Assembly: GCA_016705325.1 (NCBI GenBank)
Contig: JADIYJ010000017.1
Location: 1-64,000, forward strand
Direction of reading: 5' to 3'
Length of the DNA: 64,000 bases
From: Pseudomonadota bacterium
Lineage (GTDB): Bacteria > Pseudomonadota > Gammaproteobacteria > Steroidobacterales > Steroidobacteraceae
Position numbers and translations under genes: made by a program
Notes under the pieces: generated by a model
What the model was told of the DNA's origin: nothing
Database searches by the model: none
What the model saw: only the letters and a program-made list of their open reading frames with translations
In this document: one piece after another, positions 52,494 to 60,168 of the stretch
How positions within the stretch are numbered: position 1 is the stretch's first letter
How the letters are laid out: each line of letters begins with the position of its first letter

Positions 52494-52955
52494 CTATTTC
52501 AGGAACCGGCAGAAACTGACGGCGAGCGATGTGCACGGCGCCGGGACGGGGACCAGCGCAGCGATCGAGTCCGCTGCGGACTGCGCCGTGTCGGTCGCGA
52601 CGAAAAGCACGAGCGTTGGCGGCGGTACCAGCAGGACAGCGGTCAGTCCCACGCGCAAATCCACCTGCGGATCGTGCGGGAACGAGCAGGGAGCCTGGTC
52701 CATGCCCGGTTCCGACTGCGGCGGCGGGCAATACGGGCAGTGCTCACCCGGCGCCATCACCATGCCGTCCGGCATGGACGCCACGGACGGTGCCGGGTCG
52801 AACTTCGCCAGGGCTGCCATCCCCGGCTCGGAATCGAATGCCATCACGCACGGGGTCGCCGCGATCTGCAGCCACGTCAGGCAGAACGCCGCCAGCACGA
52901 CCCGCGACAGGCAGCGCTGCTTGCGACGGAACCAGTGGAGACCTGCGGGTTGCAT
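52494..52955 (-). CDS. Small membrane/exported protein leading the metal efflux operon
   Basis: 153 residues from ATG 52955. It has an N-terminal hydrophobic segment (RVVLAAFCLTWLQIAATPCV) and a second one (VGLTAVLLVPPPTLVLFVA). Between them is a Met/Cys/His-rich stretch (MPDGMVMAPGEHCPYCPPPQ, then GMDQAPCSF) that could bind Cu(I). It resembles DUF2946-type proteins placed first in copper efflux operons, but I am not certain of the family. I infer a periplasm-facing metal-binding accessory. Confidence 0.68.
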   Translation of the reverse strand: MQPAGLHWFRRKQRCLSRVVLAAFCLTWLQIAATPCVMAFDSEPGMAALAKFDPAPSVASMPDGMVMAPGEHCPYCPPPQSEPGMDQAPCSFPHDPQVDLRVGLTAVLLVPPPTLVLFVATDTAQSAADSIAALVPVPAPCTSLAVSFCRFLK

Positions 52956-53075
52956 TGCGGACTCGGTCAGTAGGTGCGTGAAACGTACGCCGCTGGTGCA
53001 GGCGAGGCAAGCCATGGCCTGCACGGAATGCCCAAAACCTGCGGCAAGTCCTTAATTCCATGCAAGAATCCTGTG

Positions 53076-54434
53076 ATGACTCGCGCTCCACTTGCAGCGG
53101 CCTGCGCTTTCCCGTCCTTCCCGTCCTTCCCGTCCTTCCCGTCCTTCCCGTCCTTCCCGTCCTTCCTGTCCTTCCTGTCCTTCCTGTCCTTCCTCACCTT
53201 CACGACGGGCTGCAGCCGTGAGCCCGTGCCGGCCCGCCCCTGGCTGGGCGCGGCAACGCTCGTCGCGACGCCGGCTGCAACCGGCGCGCGCTTTCCGAAC
53301 CTGGCCACCGACGGCCAGTCGGTCGTGATGAGCTGGCTCGAACCCGGCGCGGGTGACGATTTCCGCCTGAGGTACGCAGAGTGGCAGCCCACGCAGGGCT
53401 GGGGTAGACCGGTCGAGGTGGCGTCCGGCAAAGACTGGTTCATCAACTGGGCCGACTTTCCATCGGTCGTTCCGGCGAATGACGGGCCGTGGACCGCGCA
53501 CTGGCTGCAGCAGAAGCCGGGTGAGGTCTATGCCTACGACGTAATGACACGTCTGAGCACCGACGGTGGCCGTACCTGGAGCGAGCCGCGTTCACCACAC
53601 GACGACGGCACCGCCACGGAACACGGCTTCGTCTCCATCGCGAGCATCGGCGGCCGCTCTTACGGCGTCTGGCTCGACGGACGCAACACCGCCGGCGAAG
53701 GTCACGATCATGCTGCGGACGATCACGCCGCGGCGCAGGGCGCGATGACGTTGCGCGGCGCCGTGCTGACGCCCGCAGGTGCGATCGACGGCAGCGAAAT
53801 CGACGCGCGCGTCTGTGACTGCTGCCAGACCGATGTGGCGGTGAGCGGGGCCGCGCTGCTGGTCGTGTACCGCAATCGCAGCGAGGACGACACACGCGAC
53901 ATCCAGGCTGCACGGCTCGAGAATGGCGCCTGGACGGTGCCGGTCACCGTGCATGCGGACGAGTGGCGCATCGACGCGTGCCCGGTCAACGGACCCGCCG
54001 TGGCGGCGCGCGATGACGACGTGGCCGTGGCCTGGTTCACCGCGCCGGACCAGCCGCGCGTGCGCCTGGCTTTCTCCGCGGACGGCGGGCGCACCTTCGG
54101 CCCGCCGCTCGAAGTGGCGAGCGGCAGAGTCGTCGGTCGCGTCGACGTCGTCCTGCTGCAGGACGGGCGCGCCGTGGTCAGCTGGCTCGCCGAAACCGCG
54201 AACGGTGCCGTGATCCGCGCGCAGCCGTTCAACCGCGCGGGCGCGGCGGACGTCGCCCGGGACGTTGCGACAGCCAACGTCGCCCGTTCCTCGGGATTTC
54301 CGCAGATGGTCCAGGTGGCGGGCGGCCTGCTGTTCGCGTGGACCGAGAATGGATCGACCCCGGCAGTCCGCACGGCCCTCGCGCCACTGCGCTGCCCCGC
54401 ACGCCCGGTCCCGGCGAGGGGGCCGCTGTGCTAG
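53076..54434 (+). CDS. Sialidase-fold (BNR-repeat) lipoprotein with repeat-built signal peptide
   Basis: 452 residues from ATG 53076. The signal peptide is unusual: six PSF and three LSF triplets encoded by a 9-bp tandem repeat, then LTFTTGC with the lipobox Cys. The mature protein is a six-bladed sialidase/BNR-type propeller (LSTDGGRTWSEPRSP, FSADGGRTFGPPLEVASG Asp-box motifs) with a conserved CxCC segment (ARVCDCCQTD). No catalytic sialidase residues can be assigned, so it is more likely a binding or metal-related lipoprotein. It is divergent from the metal efflux operon, and its stop overlaps a likely icd promoter. Confidence 0.85.
   Translation: MTRAPLAAACAFPSFPSFPSFPSFPSFPSFLSFLSFLSFLTFTTGCSREPVPARPWLGAATLVATPAATGARFPNLATDGQSVVMSWLEPGAGDDFRLRYAEWQPTQGWGRPVEVASGKDWFINWADFPSVVPANDGPWTAHWLQQKPGEVYAYDVMTRLSTDGGRTWSEPRSPHDDGTATEHGFVSIASIGGRSYGVWLDGRNTAGEGHDHAADDHAAAQGAMTLRGAVLTPAGAIDGSEIDARVCDCCQTDVAVSGAALLVVYRNRSEDDTRDIQAARLENGAWTVPVTVHADEWRIDACPVNGPAVAARDDDVAVAWFTAPDQPRVRLAFSADGGRTFGPPLEVASGRVVGRVDVVLLQDGRAVVSWLAETANGAVIRAQPFNRAGAADVARDVATANVARSSGFPQMVQVAGGLLFAWTENGSTPAVRTALAPLRCPARPVPARGPLC
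53109..53201 (+). repeat. 9-bp tandem repeat in a lipoprotein signal peptide
   Basis: Six copies of a 9-base unit coding Pro-Ser-Phe (53112-53165) are followed by three copies differing by one base, coding Leu-Ser-Phe (53166-53192), and a degenerate copy. Since the unit is a multiple of three, copy changes alter signal length without a frameshift. Confidence 0.95.
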
Positions 54435-54437
54435 CAT
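54429..54437 (+). promoter_or_regulatory. Putative extended -10 for icd
   Basis: TG-C-TAGCAT overlaps the stop of the upstream lipoprotein gene and predicts a leader of about 40 bases before the icd ATG. No clear -35 is seen. Confidence 0.4.
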
Positions 54438-54482
54438 TTCAGCCCCGTTTTTCCACAAAACCAGACCCAACGGAGCCAGGTG

Positions 54483-55784
54483 ATGTCCACCGCGGTCAAG
54501 CTCGACGTGCCCACGCAGGGCCAGAAGATCACGATTACGAACGGCAACCTGATCGTGCCGGACCAGCCCATCATTCCGTTCATCGAAGGCGACGGCACCG
54601 GCCCCGACATCTGGCGCGCCTCCGTGCGCGTGCTCGACGCAGCGGTTGCCAAGGCCTACGGCGGCAAGCGCAAGATCCACTGGATGGAGGTCTACGCCGG
54701 CCAGAAGGCCAACGACCTCTTCAACACCTGGCTGCCGGACGAAACCGTCGAGGCCTGCCGCGAATACCTGGTTTCCATCAAGGGTCCGCTGACCACGCCG
54801 ATCGGCGGCGGCATCCGCTCGCTGAACGTCGCGCTGCGCCAGATGCTCGATCTCTATGTCTGCCTGCGTCCGGTGCGCTGGTTCGAGGGCGTGCCTTCGC
54901 CGGTCAAGAACCCGGGCAAGGTCGACATGGTTATCTTTCGCGAAAACACCGAGGACATCTACGCCGGCATCGAATTCGAGGCGGGCAGCCCCGAGAACGA
55001 GAAGTTCAAGAAGCTGTTCAAGGAAGCGTTCCCGAAACTCTACGGCAAGATCCGCTTCCCGGACACCTCAGGCATAGGCATCAAGGCCATTTCCCAGGAA
55101 GGCACCGAGCGGCTGTTCCGCTCCGCCATCGAGTACGCGGTCGTCAACAAGCGCAAGAGCGTGACGATCGTGCACAAGGGCAACATCATGAAGTTCACGG
55201 AAGGAGCGTTCCGTAACTGGTGCTACGCCCTCGCCGAGCGCGAATTCGCGGCCCAGACCTACACCTGGGACCAGTGGGAGCGCACCAAGGCCGCCAAGGG
55301 CGAGAAGGCCGCCAACGCCGAGCAGGACGCGGCGAAGGCCGCCGGCAAGGTCATCATCAAGGACGCCATCGCCGACATCACGCTGCAGCAGGTGCTGACG
55401 CGCCCCGAGGAGTTCGACGTCATCGCGACAATGAACCTCAACGGCGACTACCTCTCGGACGCACTTGCGGCGCAGGTGGGCGGCATCGGCATCGCGCCGG
55501 GCGGCAACGTCAACTACATGACGGGCCACGCGGTGTTCGAAGCCACGCACGGCACGGCGCCGAAATACGCCAACCTCGACAAGGTGAACCCGGGCTCGGT
55601 GATCCTGTCGGGCGAGATGATGCTGCGCTACATGGGATGGTTCGAGGCAGCGGATGCGGTCATCGCTGCGATGGACAAGAGCATCGGCCAGAAGACGGTC
55701 ACTTACGACTTCGCGCGGCTCATGCCAGGCGCCACCGAGGTCAAGTGCAGCGAATTCGGCGACGTGCTGATCCGCAACCTCTGA
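54483..55784 (+). CDS. icd: NADP-dependent isocitrate dehydrogenase
   Basis: 433 residues, homodimeric bacterial type. It oxidises isocitrate to 2-oxoglutarate in the TCA cycle. Signature segments are PFIEGDGTGPDIW, PIGGGIRSLNVALRQ with the regulatory Ser that AceK phosphorylates, FRENTEDIYAGIEFEAG, VTIVHKGNIMKFTEGAF and NLNGDYLSDALAAQVGGIGI. A GTG immediately before the ATG could also start translation. An AAK-rich insertion (KAAKGEKAANAEQDAAKAAG) near residue 270 is longer than in E. coli. aceK follows 43 bp later, so the enzyme and its regulator are co-transcribed. Confidence 0.97.
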   Translation: MSTAVKLDVPTQGQKITITNGNLIVPDQPIIPFIEGDGTGPDIWRASVRVLDAAVAKAYGGKRKIHWMEVYAGQKANDLFNTWLPDETVEACREYLVSIKGPLTTPIGGGIRSLNVALRQMLDLYVCLRPVRWFEGVPSPVKNPGKVDMVIFRENTEDIYAGIEFEAGSPENEKFKKLFKEAFPKLYGKIRFPDTSGIGIKAISQEGTERLFRSAIEYAVVNKRKSVTIVHKGNIMKFTEGAFRNWCYALAEREFAAQTYTWDQWERTKAAKGEKAANAEQDAAKAAGKVIIKDAIADITLQQVLTRPEEFDVIATMNLNGDYLSDALAAQVGGIGIAPGGNVNYMTGHAVFEATHGTAPKYANLDKVNPGSVILSGEMMLRYMGWFEAADAVIAAMDKSIGQKTVTYDFARLMPGATEVKCSEFGDVLIRNL

Positions 55785-55827
55785 GCGGATCGGGGCCGGG
55801 CTGGGCGACGCAAGGAACGTTTCGACG

Positions 55828-57579
55828 ATGAACCTGTCCGTCGCACAGCCCTCCTCGCGCGACACGCTGGTCGCCGACTGTGCCCAGCTGCTGGTCGACG
55901 CCTTCGCGGACTACAACGCGGAATTCCGCCTGGTCACGCGGCGCGCGCCGCAGCGCTTCGAGGAGCGCGACTGGCGTGCCAGCCAGAAGGATGCCGTGGA
56001 GCGCATCGAGCTCTACGACAAATACGTCACGGGCAGCGTCGAGTTCATGCGCCAGCGCCTGGGCGAGGACGTGCACGAGCGCGCCATCTGGTCGAGCATC
56101 AAGCGCCGGTTCGACGAGATCATCGATCCGCTGCCGGACAACGAGTTCATCAAGACGTTCTTCAGCTCGGTCACGCGCAAGACCTTCGGCACGGTCGGCG
56201 TCGATCCGGCGGTCGAGTTCATCGCGCTGGACCTCGACCCGCTCGGCAGCGTGCGCACGCACGTCGAGACCAAGATCTACGCCAACCGCGGCGACATCGA
56301 ACTGCTGGCCGAGGAACTGCTCGCCGATTTCAGCTTCCGCACGCCCTATCGCGACTTCGAGCACAGCGTCAAGATGATCGCCGACGAGGTGAAGGCCCTC
56401 GTCAACTCCGGCAAGGAACGCCGCGCGATCGAATCGGTCGAGGTCATCAAGAAAGTCTTCTACCAGATGACGCGCGCCTACCTCGTCGGCCGCATCAACG
56501 GCCGCGGCTGGACGATGCCGTTCGTGGTCTCGCTGCGCAACGGCGACAGCGGCGTGGTGGTCGACGCCATCATGCTCGAGGAAGGCACGGTCAGCGTGCT
56601 GTTCAGCTTCACGCGCTCGTATTTCCACGTCGACCTCGCGCACGTCGGCGAAGTCGTCAAGTTCCTGAAGACGATCCTCCCGCTCAAGCGCGTCAGCGAA
56701 CTGTTCACCGTGCTCGGCCGTGCCAAGCAGGGCAAGACCGAGCGCTACCGCGAGCTGTTCGGCCACCTGCAGCAGTCGGACGACGAATTCATTCTCGCGC
56801 CGGGCGAACGCGGGCTGGTGATGATCTGCTTCACGCTGCCGTCATTCGACGTCGTCTTCAAGCTGATCCGCGACAAGTTTCCGTACCAGAAGAACATCCT
56901 GCGCGAGGACGTGCTGACCAAGTACGAGCTCGTCTTCAAGCACGACCGCGCCGGCCGCCTGGTGGACGCGCAGGAATTCAAGCTCATCAAGTTCCCGCGC
57001 TCGCGCTTCTCGGCAGAGCTGCTCGAGGAACTGCAGAAGGAGGCCGCGCGCACGGTGCACTTCGAGGGTGACGACCTCATCATCGACCACGTGTACATCG
57101 AGCGGCGCATGACGCCGCTGAACCTGTACCTGCGTTCCGCCTCGCGCGAGGACGCCGAGAAGGCCGTCATCGAGTATGGCCAGGCCATCCGCGATCTCGC
57201 CGTCACCAACATCTTCCCGGGCGACCTGCTGCTGAAGAACTTCGGCGTGACGCGCCACGGGCGCGTGATCTTCTACGACTACGACGAACTGTGCCTGGTC
57301 ACGGACTGCCGTTTCCGCGAGATCCCGCAGTCGCAGCACGACGAGGACGACATGCGTGCGGACGCCTGGTTTTACGTCGGCGAGAGCGACGTATTTCCCG
57401 AGACCTTCATCAACTTCCTCGGGTTCGATCCGCAACTGAAGCAGGTGTTCCTCGATGCGCATGCCGAGGTGCTCACGGCCGACTGGTGGCGCGGCATCCA
57501 GGAACGCCTGCGCGAAGGCGAATTGCTCGAGGTCCTGCCGTATCACCGGCACCGTGTCCGGGTCTTCAGCAGCCTGTAG
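55828..57579 (+). CDS. aceK: Isocitrate dehydrogenase kinase/phosphatase
   Basis: 583 residues, full length. AceK phosphorylates and dephosphorylates Icd and so directs carbon into the glyoxylate shunt. Family sequence is continuous from YNAEFRLVTRRAPQRFEERD through SYFHVDLAHVGEVVKFLKTI-type segments to the kinase loop PGDLLLKNFGVTRHGRVIFYD, whose Asp and Asn sit at the active site. The usual partners aceB and aceA are absent from the window; here aceK is paired with its substrate gene icd instead. Confidence 0.97.
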   Translation: MNLSVAQPSSRDTLVADCAQLLVDAFADYNAEFRLVTRRAPQRFEERDWRASQKDAVERIELYDKYVTGSVEFMRQRLGEDVHERAIWSSIKRRFDEIIDPLPDNEFIKTFFSSVTRKTFGTVGVDPAVEFIALDLDPLGSVRTHVETKIYANRGDIELLAEELLADFSFRTPYRDFEHSVKMIADEVKALVNSGKERRAIESVEVIKKVFYQMTRAYLVGRINGRGWTMPFVVSLRNGDSGVVVDAIMLEEGTVSVLFSFTRSYFHVDLAHVGEVVKFLKTILPLKRVSELFTVLGRAKQGKTERYRELFGHLQQSDDEFILAPGERGLVMICFTLPSFDVVFKLIRDKFPYQKNILREDVLTKYELVFKHDRAGRLVDAQEFKLIKFPRSRFSAELLEELQKEAARTVHFEGDDLIIDHVYIERRMTPLNLYLRSASREDAEKAVIEYGQAIRDLAVTNIFPGDLLLKNFGVTRHGRVIFYDYDELCLVTDCRFREIPQSQHDEDDMRADAWFYVGESDVFPETFINFLGFDPQLKQVFLDAHAEVLTADWWRGIQERLREGELLEVLPYHRHRVRVFSSL

Positions 57580-57612
57580 CGCCGTCCTGCGCACCCACCG
57601 CACAAACTGCCA

Positions 57613-59103
57613 ATGAACACCGCCCGCACTCACGTGCCGATGTGGCTGGTCGCCCTGCTGTGCCTCGTGGCCTTCGCCTTCCAGGGTACGCGGGGAATCT
57701 GGGAACCTGACGAGGGTCGCTACAGTTCCGGCGGCATCAACATGCACGAAAGCGGCAACTGGCTCATCCCCACGATCGACGGCAAGCATCCGCACCTGAC
57801 CAAGCCGCCGATGACGTACTGGGCCCTCGCCGCGAGCTTTGCCGCGTTCGGTCACAACGAATGGGCCGCGCGCCTGCCGGGCGCGCTCGCGTACATCGGG
57901 ACGGGACTGTTCGTCTTCGGCCTCGGCCGCCGGCTGTGTCCCGAGCGTCCCTGGCTGCCTGCGCTGGTCTGGGGACTGTCGTTCGCCCCGGCCATTGCCG
58001 CCAACGTCGTCTCGACCGACCCCCCGCTCGTGCTGTTCGAGACGGCCGCGATGCATGCCTTCGTCGAGGCGTGGTCGCGCGAGGGGCCCGACGCGCGGCG
58101 CTGGTTCGTGCTCATGTGGCTGGCCTGGGGCCTAGCATTCATGACCAAGGGACCGCCCGGCCTGCTGCCGCTGTTTGCGGCGATGCTCTACCTGGGCATC
58201 CACGATCGACCGCGTTTCAGGTCGATGTTCGTGCCCGCCGGGCTGCTGACGTTCGCCGTCGTCGCGTTCACCTGGTTCGGCGTGGTCATCGCCCGGGAAC
58301 CCGGCCGGCTCGGCTATTTCCTGGGCTACGAGGTCTATGATCGTGTCTTCACGTCCGTCCATGACCGCAATGCGCAATGGTACGGAGCGTTCGAGGTCTA
58401 CCTGCCGATGCTCATCGTCGGCACGCTGCCGTGGTCGCCGCTGGCAGTGATCGCGGCAGGCGGTCCGGCCGCTGCCTGGCGGAAGTTGGGGACCCGCCTG
58501 CGCGAGCGCAACCGCGACTGGCTGCTGCTCGGCTACTGGCTGGTGCTGCCGCTTGCAGTCTTCTTCCTCGCGCGATCGAGACTGCAACTGTACGTGCTGC
58601 CGCTGTTCGTGCCGCTGGCGCTGATGATGGCGCGCGCGCTGTCGGGATCACGCCCGAACCCGGACCGGTGGATCGCCTGGACCGCGGGCATCACCCTTGG
58701 CGCCCTGGTCACGCTCAAGGGCGTGCTGGCGTACTGGCACACGGACCGGGACGCGCGGCATATCGCTGCACAGGTCTCGACGCTGCTGCAGGGCCGCGCG
58801 GTCGACCGCATCGTCTTCGTCGGCATGCGTCCGTACTACGGCCTGAAAGTCTATCTCGACATCCCGATCGATGGCATCCAGCTCGGCGAGCATCGATTCG
58901 AGTATTCGAAGTACCTGTCGGAAGAAGCGCTATGCGACGAGGTCCGGGACAAGGAGCGGGACGTGTTCGCCATCAAGGCACTGCGCACGGAGAAGTTCGA
59001 CGCCGCGCTGGCGGCCTGTGGCGCCTTGCCGGTGGCAATCGGCACCGTCTTCGCCGACGGCAACGACATCCGGTTCTTCACCGTGGGACCTTCGACGCGA
59101 TAA
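57613..59103 (+). CDS. ArnT/PMT-like membrane glycosyltransferase
   Basis: 496 residues with about 11-12 transmembrane helices and a soluble C-terminal part. The first periplasmic loop has WEPDEGRYSSGG, in which the acidic pair is catalytic in GT83/GT39 enzymes, followed by IDGKHPHLTKPPMTYWALAA. These enzymes move a sugar from a polyprenyl phosphate carrier to lipid A or protein in the periplasm. ArnT adds aminoarabinose to lipid A, but no arnBCAD genes are present here, so the sugar and acceptor are unknown. Confidence 0.87.
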   Translation: MNTARTHVPMWLVALLCLVAFAFQGTRGIWEPDEGRYSSGGINMHESGNWLIPTIDGKHPHLTKPPMTYWALAASFAAFGHNEWAARLPGALAYIGTGLFVFGLGRRLCPERPWLPALVWGLSFAPAIAANVVSTDPPLVLFETAAMHAFVEAWSREGPDARRWFVLMWLAWGLAFMTKGPPGLLPLFAAMLYLGIHDRPRFRSMFVPAGLLTFAVVAFTWFGVVIAREPGRLGYFLGYEVYDRVFTSVHDRNAQWYGAFEVYLPMLIVGTLPWSPLAVIAAGGPAAAWRKLGTRLRERNRDWLLLGYWLVLPLAVFFLARSRLQLYVLPLFVPLALMMARALSGSRPNPDRWIAWTAGITLGALVTLKGVLAYWHTDRDARHIAAQVSTLLQGRAVDRIVFVGMRPYYGLKVYLDIPIDGIQLGEHRFEYSKYLSEEALCDEVRDKERDVFAIKALRTEKFDAALAACGALPVAIGTVFADGNDIRFFTVGPSTR

Positions 59104-59173
59104 TTTTTTCGGTCTACGATGGCGCACCCGGGAGAGCAGCCGCAGTCGCCGGCCCGGCGAGGGAGAAGGACCG

Positions 59174-60157
59174 ATGTACACCAGCAAGAAGCCGGCGCGA
59201 TCGCCGGCCCTGCCATTGCTGCTGGCGCTGGCATTCACGGCGGCGGCACAGGATTCCAACATCACGCAACCCATCGCGGACCTCGAACGGCTGCTCGCCG
59301 CCGAACCGCTCGTGATCACCCAGGCCGAGATCAGCCGCCCCAAGGCGAAAGGCGACATCACGCTCAAGGCGGACGTCTCGTTCGGCGGCGCGCCACCGTT
59401 GCGCGTCAAGCTTCGCAAGGCGGAACCAGGCGCCAACACGTTCAACAACGTGCCGCGTTACGACCTTGCCGCCTACGAGCTGCAGAAGCTCTTCATCGAA
59501 CCCGCCGAGTACGTCGTGCCGCCGACCGCGCTGCGCTTCGTCCCGCTCGCGGATTTCGCGAAGTACCAGCCCGACGTCGCCAGGACCTTCTCGTCCGCCG
59601 ACCAGGTGCTGGCCGTGCTGCAGTACTGGCTGAGCGACATCGCCGTGATCGCCGACGTCTACAACCCCACCCGGTTCAGCGCCGACCCGCTGTATGCGCG
59701 CCACATCGGGCAACTGAACGTGCTCACCTACCTGATCGAGCACCGCGATTCGAACGCGGGCAATTTCCTCATCGGCAGGACCCCGACGGGAGCGCGCGTC
59801 TTCTCCATCGACCACGGCGTCGCGTTCGCTTCCGAGGACAGTGATCGCGGCGAAGCCTGGAAAGTCATGCGCGTCGACCGCCTCCCGGCCGACACGGTCA
59901 CACGACTTCGCACCGTCACCGTGCCGGTGCTCGAGCAGCGCCTCGGCGTGCTGGCGCAATGGCAGCTCGAGGGCGACCGCTACGTCCCGGTCGCGCCGGG
60001 ACCCAACCTTGCGCCCAACCGTGGCGTTCGGCGCGAGGGCAGGGACCTGCAGATGGGCCTGACCCGAAGTGAAATCCTGGCCGTGAACCGGCTGCTCACT
60101 CGCCTGCTCGAGCGCGTCGATGCGGGCGAGATCACCGTCGTGGCCGCCCCGAACTGA
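59174..60157 (+). CDS. Exported Fam20/PI3K-like atypical kinase
   Basis: 327 residues with a signal peptide (about 1-25, ending AAA). The sequence has an atypical kinase plan: VKLRK with Lys79 as ATP-binding lysine, a YELQKLF helix with the partner Glu, catalytic loop HRDSNAGNFLIG (His190, Asp192, Asn197), and SIDHGVAF with Asp213 as the metal-binding Asp. This resembles Fam20, HipA and actin-fragmin kinase-type enzymes more than Hanks kinases. Export to the periplasm is notable, since ATP is scarce there. The phosphatase/pseudokinase gene 11 bp downstream suggests a linked modification system. Substrate unknown. Confidence 0.75.
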   Translation: MYTSKKPARSPALPLLLALAFTAAAQDSNITQPIADLERLLAAEPLVITQAEISRPKAKGDITLKADVSFGGAPPLRVKLRKAEPGANTFNNVPRYDLAAYELQKLFIEPAEYVVPPTALRFVPLADFAKYQPDVARTFSSADQVLAVLQYWLSDIAVIADVYNPTRFSADPLYARHIGQLNVLTYLIEHRDSNAGNFLIGRTPTGARVFSIDHGVAFASEDSDRGEAWKVMRVDRLPADTVTRLRTVTVPVLEQRLGVLAQWQLEGDRYVPVAPGPNLAPNRGVRREGRDLQMGLTRSEILAVNRLLTRLLERVDAGEITVVAAPN

Positions 60158-60168
60158 GGAACGCAGAA

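Noticed and set aside
53109..53201. Short regular repeats that might suggest a CRISPR array
   Set aside because: The units are contiguous 9-mers without spacers and code in frame for a signal peptide.
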